NCBI GenBank assembly: GCA_014529385.2
Contig: CM043956.1
Span: 84,435,721 to 84,499,720, forward strand
Reading direction: 5' to 3'
Length of the DNA stretch: 64,000 bases
Source of the DNA: Adiantum capillus-veneris
Lineage: Eukaryota > Streptophyta > Polypodiopsida > Polypodiales > Pteridaceae
Numbering within the stretch: position 1 is the stretch's first letter; each line of letters opens with the position of its first letter. Shown here piece by piece: positions 34,690 through 44,974 of this stretch. The notes below the pieces were generated by a model. The model saw nothing but the letters and a program-made list of their open reading frames with translations, had not been told where the DNA came from and did no database searches. Both the position numbers and the translations under genes were made by a program.

Positions 34690-36182
34690 TCAGTCTTTTG
34701 ATGAAGGTACATCAACTTCACCCCTAAACTTCAGAAACTTCTGCTTATTGTAGCCTATCATTTGTCTCTTGAGGTCCCCAGAGTGGGCAAGCACATAGGA
34801 TGCCATTGTTGCAAAATAACCAGCTCTAGAACCAGTAAGGCCAGGGAAGAATCCAAAAATTCTGATGACTTCCTCCTTTTCCACCAATATTAACTTCTCT
34901 AACCCTGGAGGAAGCTGATATGAACCAACAACCTTTGCAAGTGCTTTAATTGCAAGCATTGGCAGCAATGGTTCTCTTGTAAACTTGTTATGGAATATAA
35001 TGACAGTTTCTTTGTTGAGCTTCCCAATAAAGTGTCCCAAGCTCTGGTTCCTTCCTAAATTTAAGGGTCTGGAACCCTTCCCCCTGCCAAGGAATTTGTC
35101 TGTGTCTAGTATTTCAATCTGCAAAAATATGTCTTGGTTAATTGTTCAACACATTAATAAGACAAAGCAAAATGGTCATAAACATACCTTAGGAGACTCA
35201 TCCTCCTCAAACAAGGCAGGTTCCCATATATCAATGGATCTAGTTGGCCTTACTTCATAATCTCTGGTCTTTTCCTCTCCCATATGCTCTATTTTAAGCC
35301 TTTTCTGGATCTCATTGAACTCCTCTTCAGAAGGTACACCCTGTTGCTCATATCTCAAAACAATGTCCTACACATGCTTTCCAACACTTGAGCTGTCAAT
35401 AAAATTTTCTGCCTCTGTGTCCAAGACTGCTAAGGGGCAAGGTGAGTAATCAATAAATCCTATGTCATTAGATCCCCACTCAGCCCAAACTGCCAAAGCA
35501 TAATCTTCCCTTAGATAAAAAAGATGTTGAATGTCATTCAGCAAAACATATTCCTTTTTGTTAACTTTGTATGTGGGAAATGTTGTTGTGCAATGCAAAG
35601 GATCAACATCTTCATCCTCAATGTCAACATTCTCCAATTAAGTGATGTTTTCTGCTTTAAATTTGCAATGTCCAACATCTCAGTGCTTTGTAGTTTCTCT
35701 TCCTCTTCATGGAACTCCATCTCTATCTCCTCTTCCTCCTGGTCCTCCTCAGCCTGAGAAATCTGCTTTGGAATCTCTTTGCCCTCTGGTGTTGGGAGTA
35801 CACTGAAGAAAATGATAAGTCCAAGGTCATAGTCTACCAACTGGCAATGCATATTACCATGAAATTTACAAGGCTTTATGATCTTTTGCCAGTCTGGATG
35901 AAGGCTTGACCACTTCTTTGCAATACATGTCCTTGACAAGCTACCTGCTTTGCATATATCAACAAAATGAACAAGATTGTCAAGCCTGTGATCTCTGGTC
36001 AATGCTGTATATATCTCTTTCAAGTCACTAATTTGTGTGGAGAAGCCATCCACAAGTGCTTGAAGATCAAAGGCAGCATTAAAAATATCTTTGACACTTT
36101 GGAATCTTGTAAGTTCATTAACTTTGTAAAGAAAAGACATCAGCCTGTCATCAGCGGTCTCTTGTATATCCTCTGTATCCAT
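34690..36182 (-). pseudogene. Acidic protein of unknown function in the H3-Ulp1 transposon
   Basis: Minus strand; likely start ATG at 36182 (MDTEDIQETADDRL). Exon 1 runs to 35188; a 69-bp GT-AG intron (35119-35187) leads to exon 2, ending at a stop at 34690-34692. It contains a strongly acidic stretch (about 13 of 17 residues E/D around 35720-35770) and a second E/D-rich patch (ENVDIEDEDVD). No known domain is recognised. A frameshift plus TAA near 35640 and an in-frame TAG at 35368-35370 break this copy. Its 5' end faces the H3-Ulp1 gene across a shared 1.2-kb spacer. An acidic tract next to a histone gene invites the idea of a histone chaperone, but that is speculation. Confidence 0.6.
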
Positions 36183-37423
36183 TATGACAATCCACAAATG
36201 TCTGAGAAAGAGAAAAGATAAGTCCATCAAGACATTAAGAAATAGACATGACATCGTGTGTAAATTTCTTCTATGACTAAAATATATAAATAAACCACCC
36301 TTCCTTCATAATGGAAAAAACTAATAATGGTTTATAAACAAGTATGCAAGTTGTAAATCTAAGCAAGCAAGAAAGAATTACATCAAATTGTGTCACATGC
36401 TAAGTTTGTCACTTGCTACGCGAGCTGTGAGGGTTAAGAGAAAGTCGGCACTCACTAAATACGCGCACGGCGTGACACTTGGTACGCGATTTCCAATTGC
36501 TAGGAAGAGGTCGACAACTCCCAAAATCGCGCATGGGGTGTCGCGGGGTGCCGCTTGGAGGGTTGGAGGCTTTATTTAGAAGCCTTGTGAAGCACAATAA
36601 GCGGAAAAGCGGGTTGGATAGGTTGTTTTTATGGCCAAAAATGCCGCCTCGAGGGGTGTGCAAAGAGGTTGCCACCTCGAAGTGTGTGCCCAACGGCTAG
36701 TATGTGCCTAGGTAGGAGCAAAGCCCTATACAAGGGTTGGAGGCTTTATTTCGAAGCCTTGTGAAGCACAATAAGCGGAAAAGCGGGTTGGGTAGGTTGT
36801 TTTTATGGCCAAAAACACCGCCTCCGGGGGTGTGCAAAGCGGTTTCCGCCTCGAAGTGTGTGCCCAACGGCTAGTATGCGCCTAGGGACTTGCGCATAAC
36901 GCCCTATACAAGCCCATGAATCTCCTCAAAACCCAAATCAAGCTCATTTTGAACGAGGTTTTCCCCGGTTCTTGCGCTTCCACAACCCGATCCTTCTAGC
37001 GCTTTGACCGTCACCCCGTGCGCGATCTTCGTGAGTGTGAAGACATTGGTCCCTTTGTCATTTCGCGTACGGGGTGTCACCGCAATGTGTGCCACTATGT
37101 CCACAAGGAGGAGTTTACCATGTGTACCGCAATGTGTGCCACTATGTCCACATGCAATGTTTGCCACTATGTCCACAAGGAGGGGTTTACCATGTCACAT
37201 GCAATATCTGCCTCTGTCTACCACTTGTCACTCCGAGCGCGAGCCGCTTGGACGCTGAAAGCTTCCAGTGCTATTGTTATCGCGCATGGGGTGACAAGCG
37301 GTAGACAGAGGCTTTTCTATTGTGCTTTGTGAAAGTAATAGTAAAAATTATATATACATCTTTTACTTTTTTTACTAATGTTTGTTGTTTGTTGTGAAGC
37401 AATCATTCCTATTCCTTTTGAAG
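36183..37423. promoter_or_regulatory. Divergent promoter region with tandem repeats
   Basis: The spacer between the divergent acidic-protein and H3-Ulp1 genes has no credible ORF. It contains a direct duplication of about 174 bp (36560-36733 and 36734-36907, starting GGGTTGGAGGCTTTATTT). Shorter tandem units lie at 37078-37200 (GCCACTATGTCCACAAGGAG). It is more GC-rich and CpG-rich (GCGCACGGCGTGAC, CGCGCATGG) than the flanks. It may hold promoters for both genes. Confidence 0.5.
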
Positions 37424-39571
37424 ATGGCAAGGACCAAGAAGACTGCAAGGAAGGTTGATAAGCCTCTATCCAAAGATGAAGAAGAAGTTCCTCAGCCTAG
37501 CAAAGCTTCAACTGGTACTTTACCAAACCAACCATCCACTTCCAAAGCTCCTAGCAAACCAACCTCTGCTGGCACAAAGAAGAGCACATCTCAGAGGAAG
37601 GATTCTTCTCTACCTGACCCTAAACCAAGCAAAAGGAAAACTACACATCAGAGGAAAGCTTCCAAGCCGCTACAGCTTAAGCCTCTCCTTACAAAGAGAA
37701 AGTTCAAGCAGGGGGTCAAATGTCTAAGAGAGATAAGGAAGGCCATAAAGGCCATCAATCTTGCAATTCCCAAACTGCCCTTCCAGAGACTATGCAGACA
37801 AGTTGCAGAGGAGTACAAGATTGACATGAGGTGGACTAGAACTGCATTGGCATGTATCCAGGAGGCTTCTGAGGACTTAATGATTGAGATTTTCCAAGAT
37901 GCCTATATCTGTGCAGCTCATGCCCATAGGGTTACTTTGATGGACAAAGACATGATCACTCTCAGGAGGCTGAGATACAGGTTTTCAAAAATGTTGGAGC
38001 CTGTCCCTATGCATGATATTAAGGCATTCAATATTCTCAACATTCCTCCATGGAGGAAGTCCAAGGAGCCTGAAGTAGGAGTTGTTGATATTACTGAAGA
38101 AGAGGAAAAGGAAAGAAAAAAGAGAGCCAAGGAAGACAAGGAAATTGCAGAGAGAAAGGAGCTTGACCTGTTGGAACCTCAGCTAGTACCCCTCTTAAGG
38201 AGTGTCAATCCTACTGGTTTTGTTGTCACTCTATTCAGTGAGGAGGATCCTAGGGTGGATTACAATTCACTTGACTCTGAGACCTTGGAAATTCTCAAGG
38301 ACTGGACCAAGGAGATCAATTCTCCACTCCTTATCACATGCCTCAGGTTGTTTTCCTCTGTATTTTTGTTTATAGCAAGAACTCTTTATATAACAATATG
38401 TTGTACCAGGTTAATGATGCATACATATGAGCCAGACCTTCAACAAAAGGTGGAATTTTTAAACCCTTCTATCTCCCACTTTCTCAGGACAAACATTAGA
38501 GAGCTCACAAAGTGGTTGACTCATGTGGACTTGGAAATCTGTGAAATTTTCTTGATTCCTTATCATGAGAGGTAAGTTTCCTACCTACACCTTGTGAAGA
38601 GAATTTACTAATTCATGTTAGAAGGCTAACTGAGGCTTGTTTTTATAGCTCACATTGGAGTTTAATTGCAATTGATATTGTGAAAAGAAAATGCTACTTT
38701 GTCAATTCTCTTGCTGGAGTACATGGTCAAGCAAAATTGTAAGTATAGCAGCAGACACATTTTGTAAACCACAAGCACATACTTTTAATAAAGAATTTTG
38801 GACAGTGTTGCTACAAGATTTATAGAGACACTGGAGAATTGTCCACCCATGCCAAAGATGCTGAATGAAATCCAATTTTCAGTTGTGAAGGTTGGAATTA
38901 TTTATGATTTGTTCACTTCAATGGATTATCCTCAAAGATTTTTTCCCATAAATACATGTAATGAATTGCAGGTTCCAATCCAGTCTGAAAGCCATTCATG
39001 TGGATGGAGGGTAGTGACAAATGCCAAGCTCCTCTTGGACTTCATATACTGCAATGACAATCAGGATATAGAAGTATAGCATATTTCATATTTGCCAGCT
39101 ATATTTTTTCTCATTTTATTGTTCCTAAAACTTGCTTTCTATTGCCTTGTATAGATCAACAGAGAGTGCTATAGTGAGAACCATGTATGGTTGACAAGAG
39201 CAAGGATTATCAAGTAAATGATTGAAGAAAATGGACAACTGCAAGAGGTATTTAAAGATGATGATGTTGAAGAGAAGGGGAAAGCAAAGCTAGAAAAGGC
39301 AAAGGGGAAAGCAAAGCTAGAAGAGGAAAAGGGAAGTGAAGAGGAAGAAGAGAGTGGTGAGCAGGAAAAGGAAAGTGAAGACATGGATGATAAGAGAAAG
39401 AGGAAGCAACCTTCAAGCCCTCCTGCCAAAGAGCCCTTTTCAAAAAGAAAATCTCCCAGGATAAAAGAGCCCACTGCCAAAGAGCCCACAAGAAAATCTC
39501 CTGCAAAAGCACCAACCCCATTAAGGAAGTCCCCTAGGGACAGGAAAACTCCTGGCAGAAAACTATTCTAG
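37424..39571 (+). CDS. Histone H3-Ulp1/C48 peptidase fusion protein of the transposon
   Basis: Exons 37424-38346, 38410-38571, 38649-38738, 38806-39073 and 39155-39571 join in frame by GT-AG introns. Residues 1-10 MARTKKTARK match the H3 tail start (R2, K4, R8, K9). A long basic tail follows, then a complete H3 fold at about 94-187: LREIRK, KLPFQRL, DMRW, ALACIQEASEDL, YICAAHAHRVTLM, KDM. The RWT and VTLM wording is closer to plant CENH3 than to canonical H3, but loop 1 is not extended. A charged linker leads to a Ulp1-type core: H364 (SSHWSLIAID), N381 where Asp is usual (FVNSL), Q451 and C457 (QVPIQSESHSCGW). An in-frame TAA at 39215 ends the protein at 501 aa. The same frame then reopens for a 117-codon acidic-then-basic tail (KSPR, KRKQPSSPP) that may be a read-off or dead end. 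Likely nuclear. Confidence 0.85.
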
Positions 39572-39942
39572 CTTATTGTAGCCCACTTGTATCAAGCTTC
39601 CCAGTTCTCTATTGTATCCAATTGTCTATTCTATAGCCCACTTGTAACCAATTAACCAATGTATGTAATTGCAAATATTTGAAATTGAATACATTTTGAT
39701 CACCTTGTTTTAAGACTCTGTTACAAAATCAAATCATTGAAGTAAAATCAAATCATTGGATGTTTGGAAAAGTTGCATTTCAATAACAAAATAAAGATCC
39801 TTTTAGATCATGTGATACAAAATAAGATCCTTGCAGGTCATGTGATACAAAACAAGATCCTTGCAGGGCATGCATGTGTTACAAAATTGCCTTGAAGGAT
39901 GTTTAAGGCACCAAATGTACAATGCCATCCAAGATGTCCTTG

Positions 39943-41205
39943 CACTATAGCCTCTTTTCATTCCTTTTTGATACCTACAAAAACAGTCCAAGTTAAATAA
40001 AGAACCAATAAGAGAACAAGAGACTTTTAGGCATAACAGTTACCTTTCCACCATTTATTTGAAAGCAGAATGTTGTGGGCAATTCAATTTCATCATTTTG
40101 CAGGTCCAATCTCAATTGCTGTAAGCTACATATGCCTCTTATCTTTACAATTGACAGATGCTCATTGTTTACCCATATATCAATGTCTTCTATTGGGTTG
40201 TCAATGAAGTCCTCCATGTCTTGATCAAGTGGAGTTAGCTGACCACCAACATAGTGCCATCTTCTGTAATAAAATGACATAATGAAGTTTTGTGTCCCTA
40301 TCATGTATTTGCAAGCAAGAGCCAGGTTGCACATTACAAGTGATTCCATTCACTGTTTTGGTGTTCCAACCCTCATCCACAAATTCAAGTACATTTGCTG
40401 AGTCTAAAGTCTTCACTGAAAACATTGTTCTAGATTTTTTGACTTCAGCATTAGAGAAGAAGTCTACAAAAACTGTAATGGACATGAATATAGAAATTCT
40501 ACTCTGTTTGCTTGCTATGTTTGCTTTCAAACACTTTTGAATCTCACAAAACAGTTTGCACCTGTAGCCCTCACTTGTATTTGAGCTAGGGAGTGACCAT
40601 TCTCCACTTTTGAAATCAGGAAAGTTTAGCTTGGTTGTGGCTCCAAGTTCTCCAGTAATTCTAGGTGGAACATAATAATGGTCAAAGAAGAATATTCCAT
40701 TCTCTGCCAGTGAACCCTTAGTCCTTCCCTTGTATATTTCTTCACCAATTGATCCATGACACACATCCAGAATATTTATAACACATTCTACTGGCTGCCA
40801 TTCCATAATGTTTGAGGGATACAAATCTGTACAACAAATAACCTTATACAACATGCATTACAAGTAAGGATTTAAGTTAAGAGACTTACAGTTTGGTCTA
40901 TGTAATGGCAAAGCAGAACTCTCTGAGTCAATATGCAGATCTTTATGCATGTACACATGCTGCACCAGCACCTCTTTGATTGATTTTTTGTTGTCGCCAA
41001 AGCTCAAATCTTTAACATTACCCTTCCATCCTGCCAAGAAAGAGTTTTTGGTGGAAGACTTTATTCTCTTGTTCTGTTGCATCAGTATCCACGTTCCTTT
41101 GTGTATAGTTATTGGAATCCATTGTCCATTTTGATCAGTCGTGTTGTAAGTGACAATGGCTTCAATGGAAGTTCTTGGTCGTTTTGATCGTGATGAAGAT
41201 TCCAT
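39943..41205 (-). pseudogene. BAH-like protein of the H3-Ulp1 transposon
   Basis: Minus strand; ATG at 41205 (MESSSRSKRPRTSIE). Exon 1 runs to about 40890 and ends in a GTAAGT donor. Exon 2 starts near 40830 (DLYPSNIMEWQPVE). An intron with donor at about 40043 leads to a short last exon (VSKRNEKRL, stop). A frameshift near 40335 breaks exon 2. The order WIPITIHKGTWILMQ, HVYMHKDL, LYPSNIMEWQPVECVINILD, NGIFFFDHYYVPP recalls a BAH domain (V-x-V strand, F-Y-R-P-E, E-L-F-x-S-x-H ... P-V-E-x-I, F-x-C-x-x-x-Y-D-P), a chromatin-binding fold. That assignment is by eye only. The gene is also preserved as a relic at 26.95-27.86 kb, which shows it belongs to the element. Confidence 0.65.
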
Positions 41206-41553
41206 GGTGAAAAAAGAAATGAGCAGAGAAGTCTAGTCTGAGTTCAAGAGAAGAATAAGCAGAATGTGCAAAAAACGGTTCAAATCTGGAAAAGATCATG
41301 AGATAGAATCCAAACGTTGTTTTATGATGACGACGTGCAAAATGAAAACAATATAATATGAGAAGTACGTCTTTCTAAAAGCGACAGCTATTAAATGCCT
41401 TTGCACTTTTACTTGTTTACATTGCTATTTACCAGCTCAAAGTTGCGGTAAAGATAGAATATTTGATTTTTTTGTGAGTTTTCAAAAATAGAGGTTCCGT
41501 AATGGAAGCTCTTCAACCATTGGTTGAGACCACTCTCTCTCTACACGCTAAAA

Positions 41554-41583
41554 GGCACAAAAATGACCTCAAAATTCCCCTAA
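41554..41583 (-). repeat. Right TIR of the H3-Ulp1 transposon
   Basis: Inverted copy of 31592-31621. Directly after it, copia coding sequence begins. Confidence 0.93.
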
Positions 41584-43604
41584 CGCATCTCCTCACAGTT
41601 GACACCATCACCAACACCGTCCATCCCGACTGCCGCTACTTCCATCACACTACAGACACTCGGTGCTCCACCTCGTGAGCTCCCATCACCTTCACTACCG
41701 GTCTCACTCGGTGCTCCACCTCGTGAGCTCCCATCACCTTCACTACCGGTCTCACCTTCACAATTGCCATTTTTTTCCGCAACTCTCACGAAAACTTGCC
41801 AGTTACTCCCATCCCAGCAGATGTCGACAAAGTCGAGCCTCATAGCTCTACTTCTGCCACCTTGCCATCGCAACACACTTCGGCTATACACTTGGACCAA
41901 GCTGCCTCTAGCTCACATGGCCGCACCCGCTCTCTTCGCGAGATCTATGAAGCCACCAATTTCTCTGCTGTCCTCAGTGATGAAATGATTCTTGAACATC
42001 CACCAGAGCCTCTTGAAGATGCCCTACCCCTCTCTGTTCTCGATGCCCTCGCTTCTAGCGAGAGCAAGGAGTGGCATGCCGCCATATTGGATGAACTCTA
42101 AGCCCTCGAAGAAGCTAACACTTGGGAGCTTGTGCCACCTCCTAAGAATCATAACATTGTCTCTTGCAAATGTCTATTAAAGAAGAAATACCACCCCAAC
42201 GGCTCAGTTGATCGCTACAAGGCACGCCTTGTCACTCGCGGCTTCACTCAACAACAAGGTGTGGATTACTTCGACACCTATTCGCCAGTACTAGGTATGA
42301 CTGCATTTCGTCTTCTTATTGCACTTGCTGCTAAGTTTAATCTTCTTTTACATCATCTTGATATAAAAACTACCTTCTTACATGGCTTGCTCCAAGAGCT
42401 CATCTATATGCTACAACCTCCTCATTTTGAAGACCCTCACCACCCTGATTATGTATGTAAATTGCATAAGCCCATTTATGGCTTAAAACAATCTGCACTA
42501 GAGTGGTACATCCGCATGCACCACTACTTGCTCAAATGTGGCTGGGAACGTCTTATGGCAGACTACAATATCTACATATGGCAGACCTCTAAAGGCATGG
42601 CTATCTTAGGCCTCTTTGTGGATGACATTCCTCTTCTTGGCACATCAGAGTACATGTTGCTACAAGCAATTGATTGCATCTCTCATGAATTCCCAGTAAC
42701 TGACAAAGGACCTATGACTTATTTTCTCGGCATTGAAGTCATAAGAGATCCAGTAGGTAAATTTATCCAATTATCTCAATCCAAATACATTGAAGAACTC
42801 CTCCTCTTCTATGGTATGTCCTCTTCAACCCGTGAGTTTACCCCTTTGCCTGTTAAGCACAAGCTTGCTCCCGAATTTCATGATTACACTCACACTGATG
42901 CACTATACTGCCCATCCTTTCATTTCTCAAAACTCTGCGGACAATTACGTTATCTTATCTCTTGCACCCGTTTCGATCTCTGCTACACAAGCCATATCCT
43001 CTCTCGCTCTATGTCAAATCCCTGTAAAGTGCACAAGCAAGCTGCAAAGCGCACCCTTTGCTACTTACGCACCACTCAACACTATGCCCTCACTTACTAT
43101 TACGACCCCTCTAGCCCCATCTCTATTTCAGGATATGTTGATGCCAACTGGGCTGGCGACGACCCTCGATGTTTTTCTACAGGAGGCTATGTATTCACTT
43201 TGGCTGGTGGTCCTATCTCTTGGCAAACCAAACGACAATGTTCTATTGCAAGTTCTTCTACTGAAGCTGAATACGTTGCTGCTGCTCTTGCCTCCCGTGA
43301 GGCTCTTTGGATCTCTGAATTGATCAATGAATTGAAGCTACCCTTCAATATCTCGACTGATCCAATCACTCTTTTTTGTGATAATCAGTCTACCATCGCA
43401 CTTACAGAATCACCTTCCTTCTCATCCAAGCTCAAACACATTAAGATAAGCTTCCATCTCTTGAAAGAATTAGTCGCACATGGCTTCATCAAGCTAGTGT
43501 ATGTTCCATCTGTAGAAAATTGGGCAGACTTTCTCACCAAGTCTGTGCCCACCACTAAACAAACAGCTTCATCGCGTAATTTGAGTTTGATCCCTACCGG
43601 ATGA
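41584..43604 (+). pseudogene. copia pol: RT and RNase H, one premature stop
   Basis: One frame runs from the truncation to 43604 with a TAA at 42099-42101 (DEL*ALEEANTWELVPPP). RVT_2 motifs are clear: ANTWELVPPP, RYKARLVTRGFTQQQGVDY, the catalytic LFVDDIPLLG, KPIYGLKQS. RNase H motifs are ASSSTEAEYVAAALASREALW and DNQSTIAL, then HIKISFHLLKE. The 490-aa open part makes this the best-preserved copia coding region in the window. Confidence 0.92.
41659..41754 (+). repeat. 48-bp in-frame tandem duplication
   Basis: Two near-identical 48-bp units encode a repeated 16-residue segment (GAPPRELPSPSLPVS) in the proline-rich linker before the reverse transcriptase. Confidence 0.95.
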
Positions 43605-43712
43605 ACTTCTCATTGAGGGGGGATAGCATGTATCTACGACATGGCTACTTCACAAAGCTCTTTTGTTCATCAATCTCAATGTTACAACGAGAAGTCCACC
43701 CTTAAGGGGGGA

Positions 43713-44045
43713 TGTAAAAGTAACTTATGATTATAATAAGTGTGGACTTCCTTTCCACCTACCTCTATTCCCTAATTCCCACATGGACCCCTTTTCACCT
43801 ATGCAAGTCTCAACATGTGCCTATTCCCACCTACCTATAATTCCCATGTGATGGATAATCCTCACTCCCTCAACTTGTATATAAATCCCATTAGCTGCCC
43901 TCATTTGTAACAAGGTCTTCACTCTCCATTCAAGTGCAATCTATTGTCATTGCTGTATTTCTATCTTGCACTCTCTTATGTCTTGACATTAGCATATTAA
44001 TTAATAGTGATATTAATCACATTTAAGTTAATCTAAGTTCTCACA
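43713..44045 (+). repeat. 3' LTR of the truncated copia element
   Basis: Preceded by the PPT AAGGGGGGA. Begins TGTAAAAGTAAC, has a TATATAAA box at about 43879, ends CTCACA. A second PPT-like tract lies at about 43615-43624. Confidence 0.85.
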
Positions 44046-44962
44046 CAGGCCTAGGGATTGTTATTGTGAGCATCACAGGAGGGCCGAGGGCTGCAGCTTA
44101 GAGGGGCTACAGAGGACAGGACCCAAAGAGGGCGAGGCTAGCCAACAGGAGGGGGAGCCGTATTAGAAAAACAAGGGCACTGATTATGGGAGGTTGAGCT
44201 TGGCCATGAGCTGAGGCTAATCAAAGGGTGATGGGACCGTGAGGGGTTGCATTAGCAATTAGGAGCTCTTGAGCAGTGATCAATAGAGCACCAAAGAGCA
44301 TGTGGGCAGGCCGCTATTGCATGCAGCCCTGGGTCATTAAGCAGTGGAGGAGGTGGTCAATATGGAGAAGGTAGTGAGCTGTCAGCTCTAGAGAGGGAGA
44401 ACTTTGTAGGACTATGGATGAGATGAGGGATCATCATTTGGAGAGAACAAAGTCATGAGCTACAAATGGAGGGCCAAAACTAGTGAATGAAAGGTGTTGC
44501 TTGAGAGAAAGCTTGTGCAGGGCTACAAGCAGGAGGAGAATTTGGATTGAGCATGAAGCAAAAGAAGGGCGTGTTTTTATAAAATTTCAACGTTGTGCCT
44601 TTGATTTTAGAGGACTCTGTCATGATATAGGCTATGTCCTCTTTTGCCAAACCAATGTTAGCTTTCTCTCTTGCTTCTGTGTTCAATGGTGCATGTGTGC
44701 TTTTAATCAATGCTAAGTGAGCAAGTGCTTCCTATATGATTGTGGTGGGTATCTTGAGCATAAAAGTTGAGGGCAAGCTTGAGTCTGCCAATGATGTTGG
44801 GGTGTCTGAGGGTCGTTGGTACTACTTATATGTGAGTGTATGCTGCTATCAAGGTTCAGAGGTCGAGATAATTGATTGCATGCTTTTCGACCGGGTCTAT
44901 ACAATCAGGGTTGGTCAGGACCGGGCTTGGAAATTGATTGTTTGCAGATTGGGAGTCTAGGT
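44046..44962 (+). repeat. First ~1-kb terminal repeat, left part
   Basis: Matches 55547-56476 closely from CAGGCCT to GGGAGTCTAGGT. ORFs here occur in both copies but show no family signature. Confidence 0.9.
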
Positions 44963-44974
44963 CACTACAAGAGG

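Larger units (their letters stand above)
31592..41583 (+). mobile_element. 9992-bp TIR transposon carrying transposase, histone H3-Ulp1, BAH-like and acidic genes
   Basis: The ends are 30-bp inverted repeats with one mismatch (TTAGGGGAATTTTGAGGTCA core), followed on both sides by a GTAGAGAGAGAG-like stretch. Inside, from left: transposase (+), acidic unknown protein (-), a 1.2-kb non-coding region with tandem repeats, H3-Ulp1 fusion (+), BAH-like protein (-). All four genes have plausible GT-AG introns. No TSD is visible: the left end sits in block B, the right end in a copia element. Relics of two of the genes lie elsewhere in the window, so this is a repeated family. Each gene carries a few stops or frameshifts. 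I cannot place it in a named superfamily. Confidence 0.9.
41584..44045 (+). mobile_element. 5'-truncated Ty1/copia retrotransposon
   Basis: Keeps the end of integrase, reverse transcriptase, RNase H, PPT and the 3' LTR. Everything upstream (5' LTR, gag, protease, most of integrase) is missing where the large transposon's right TIR begins. It ends CTCACA at 44045, inside the ~1-kb repeat that recurs at 55547-56564. Confidence 0.9.
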
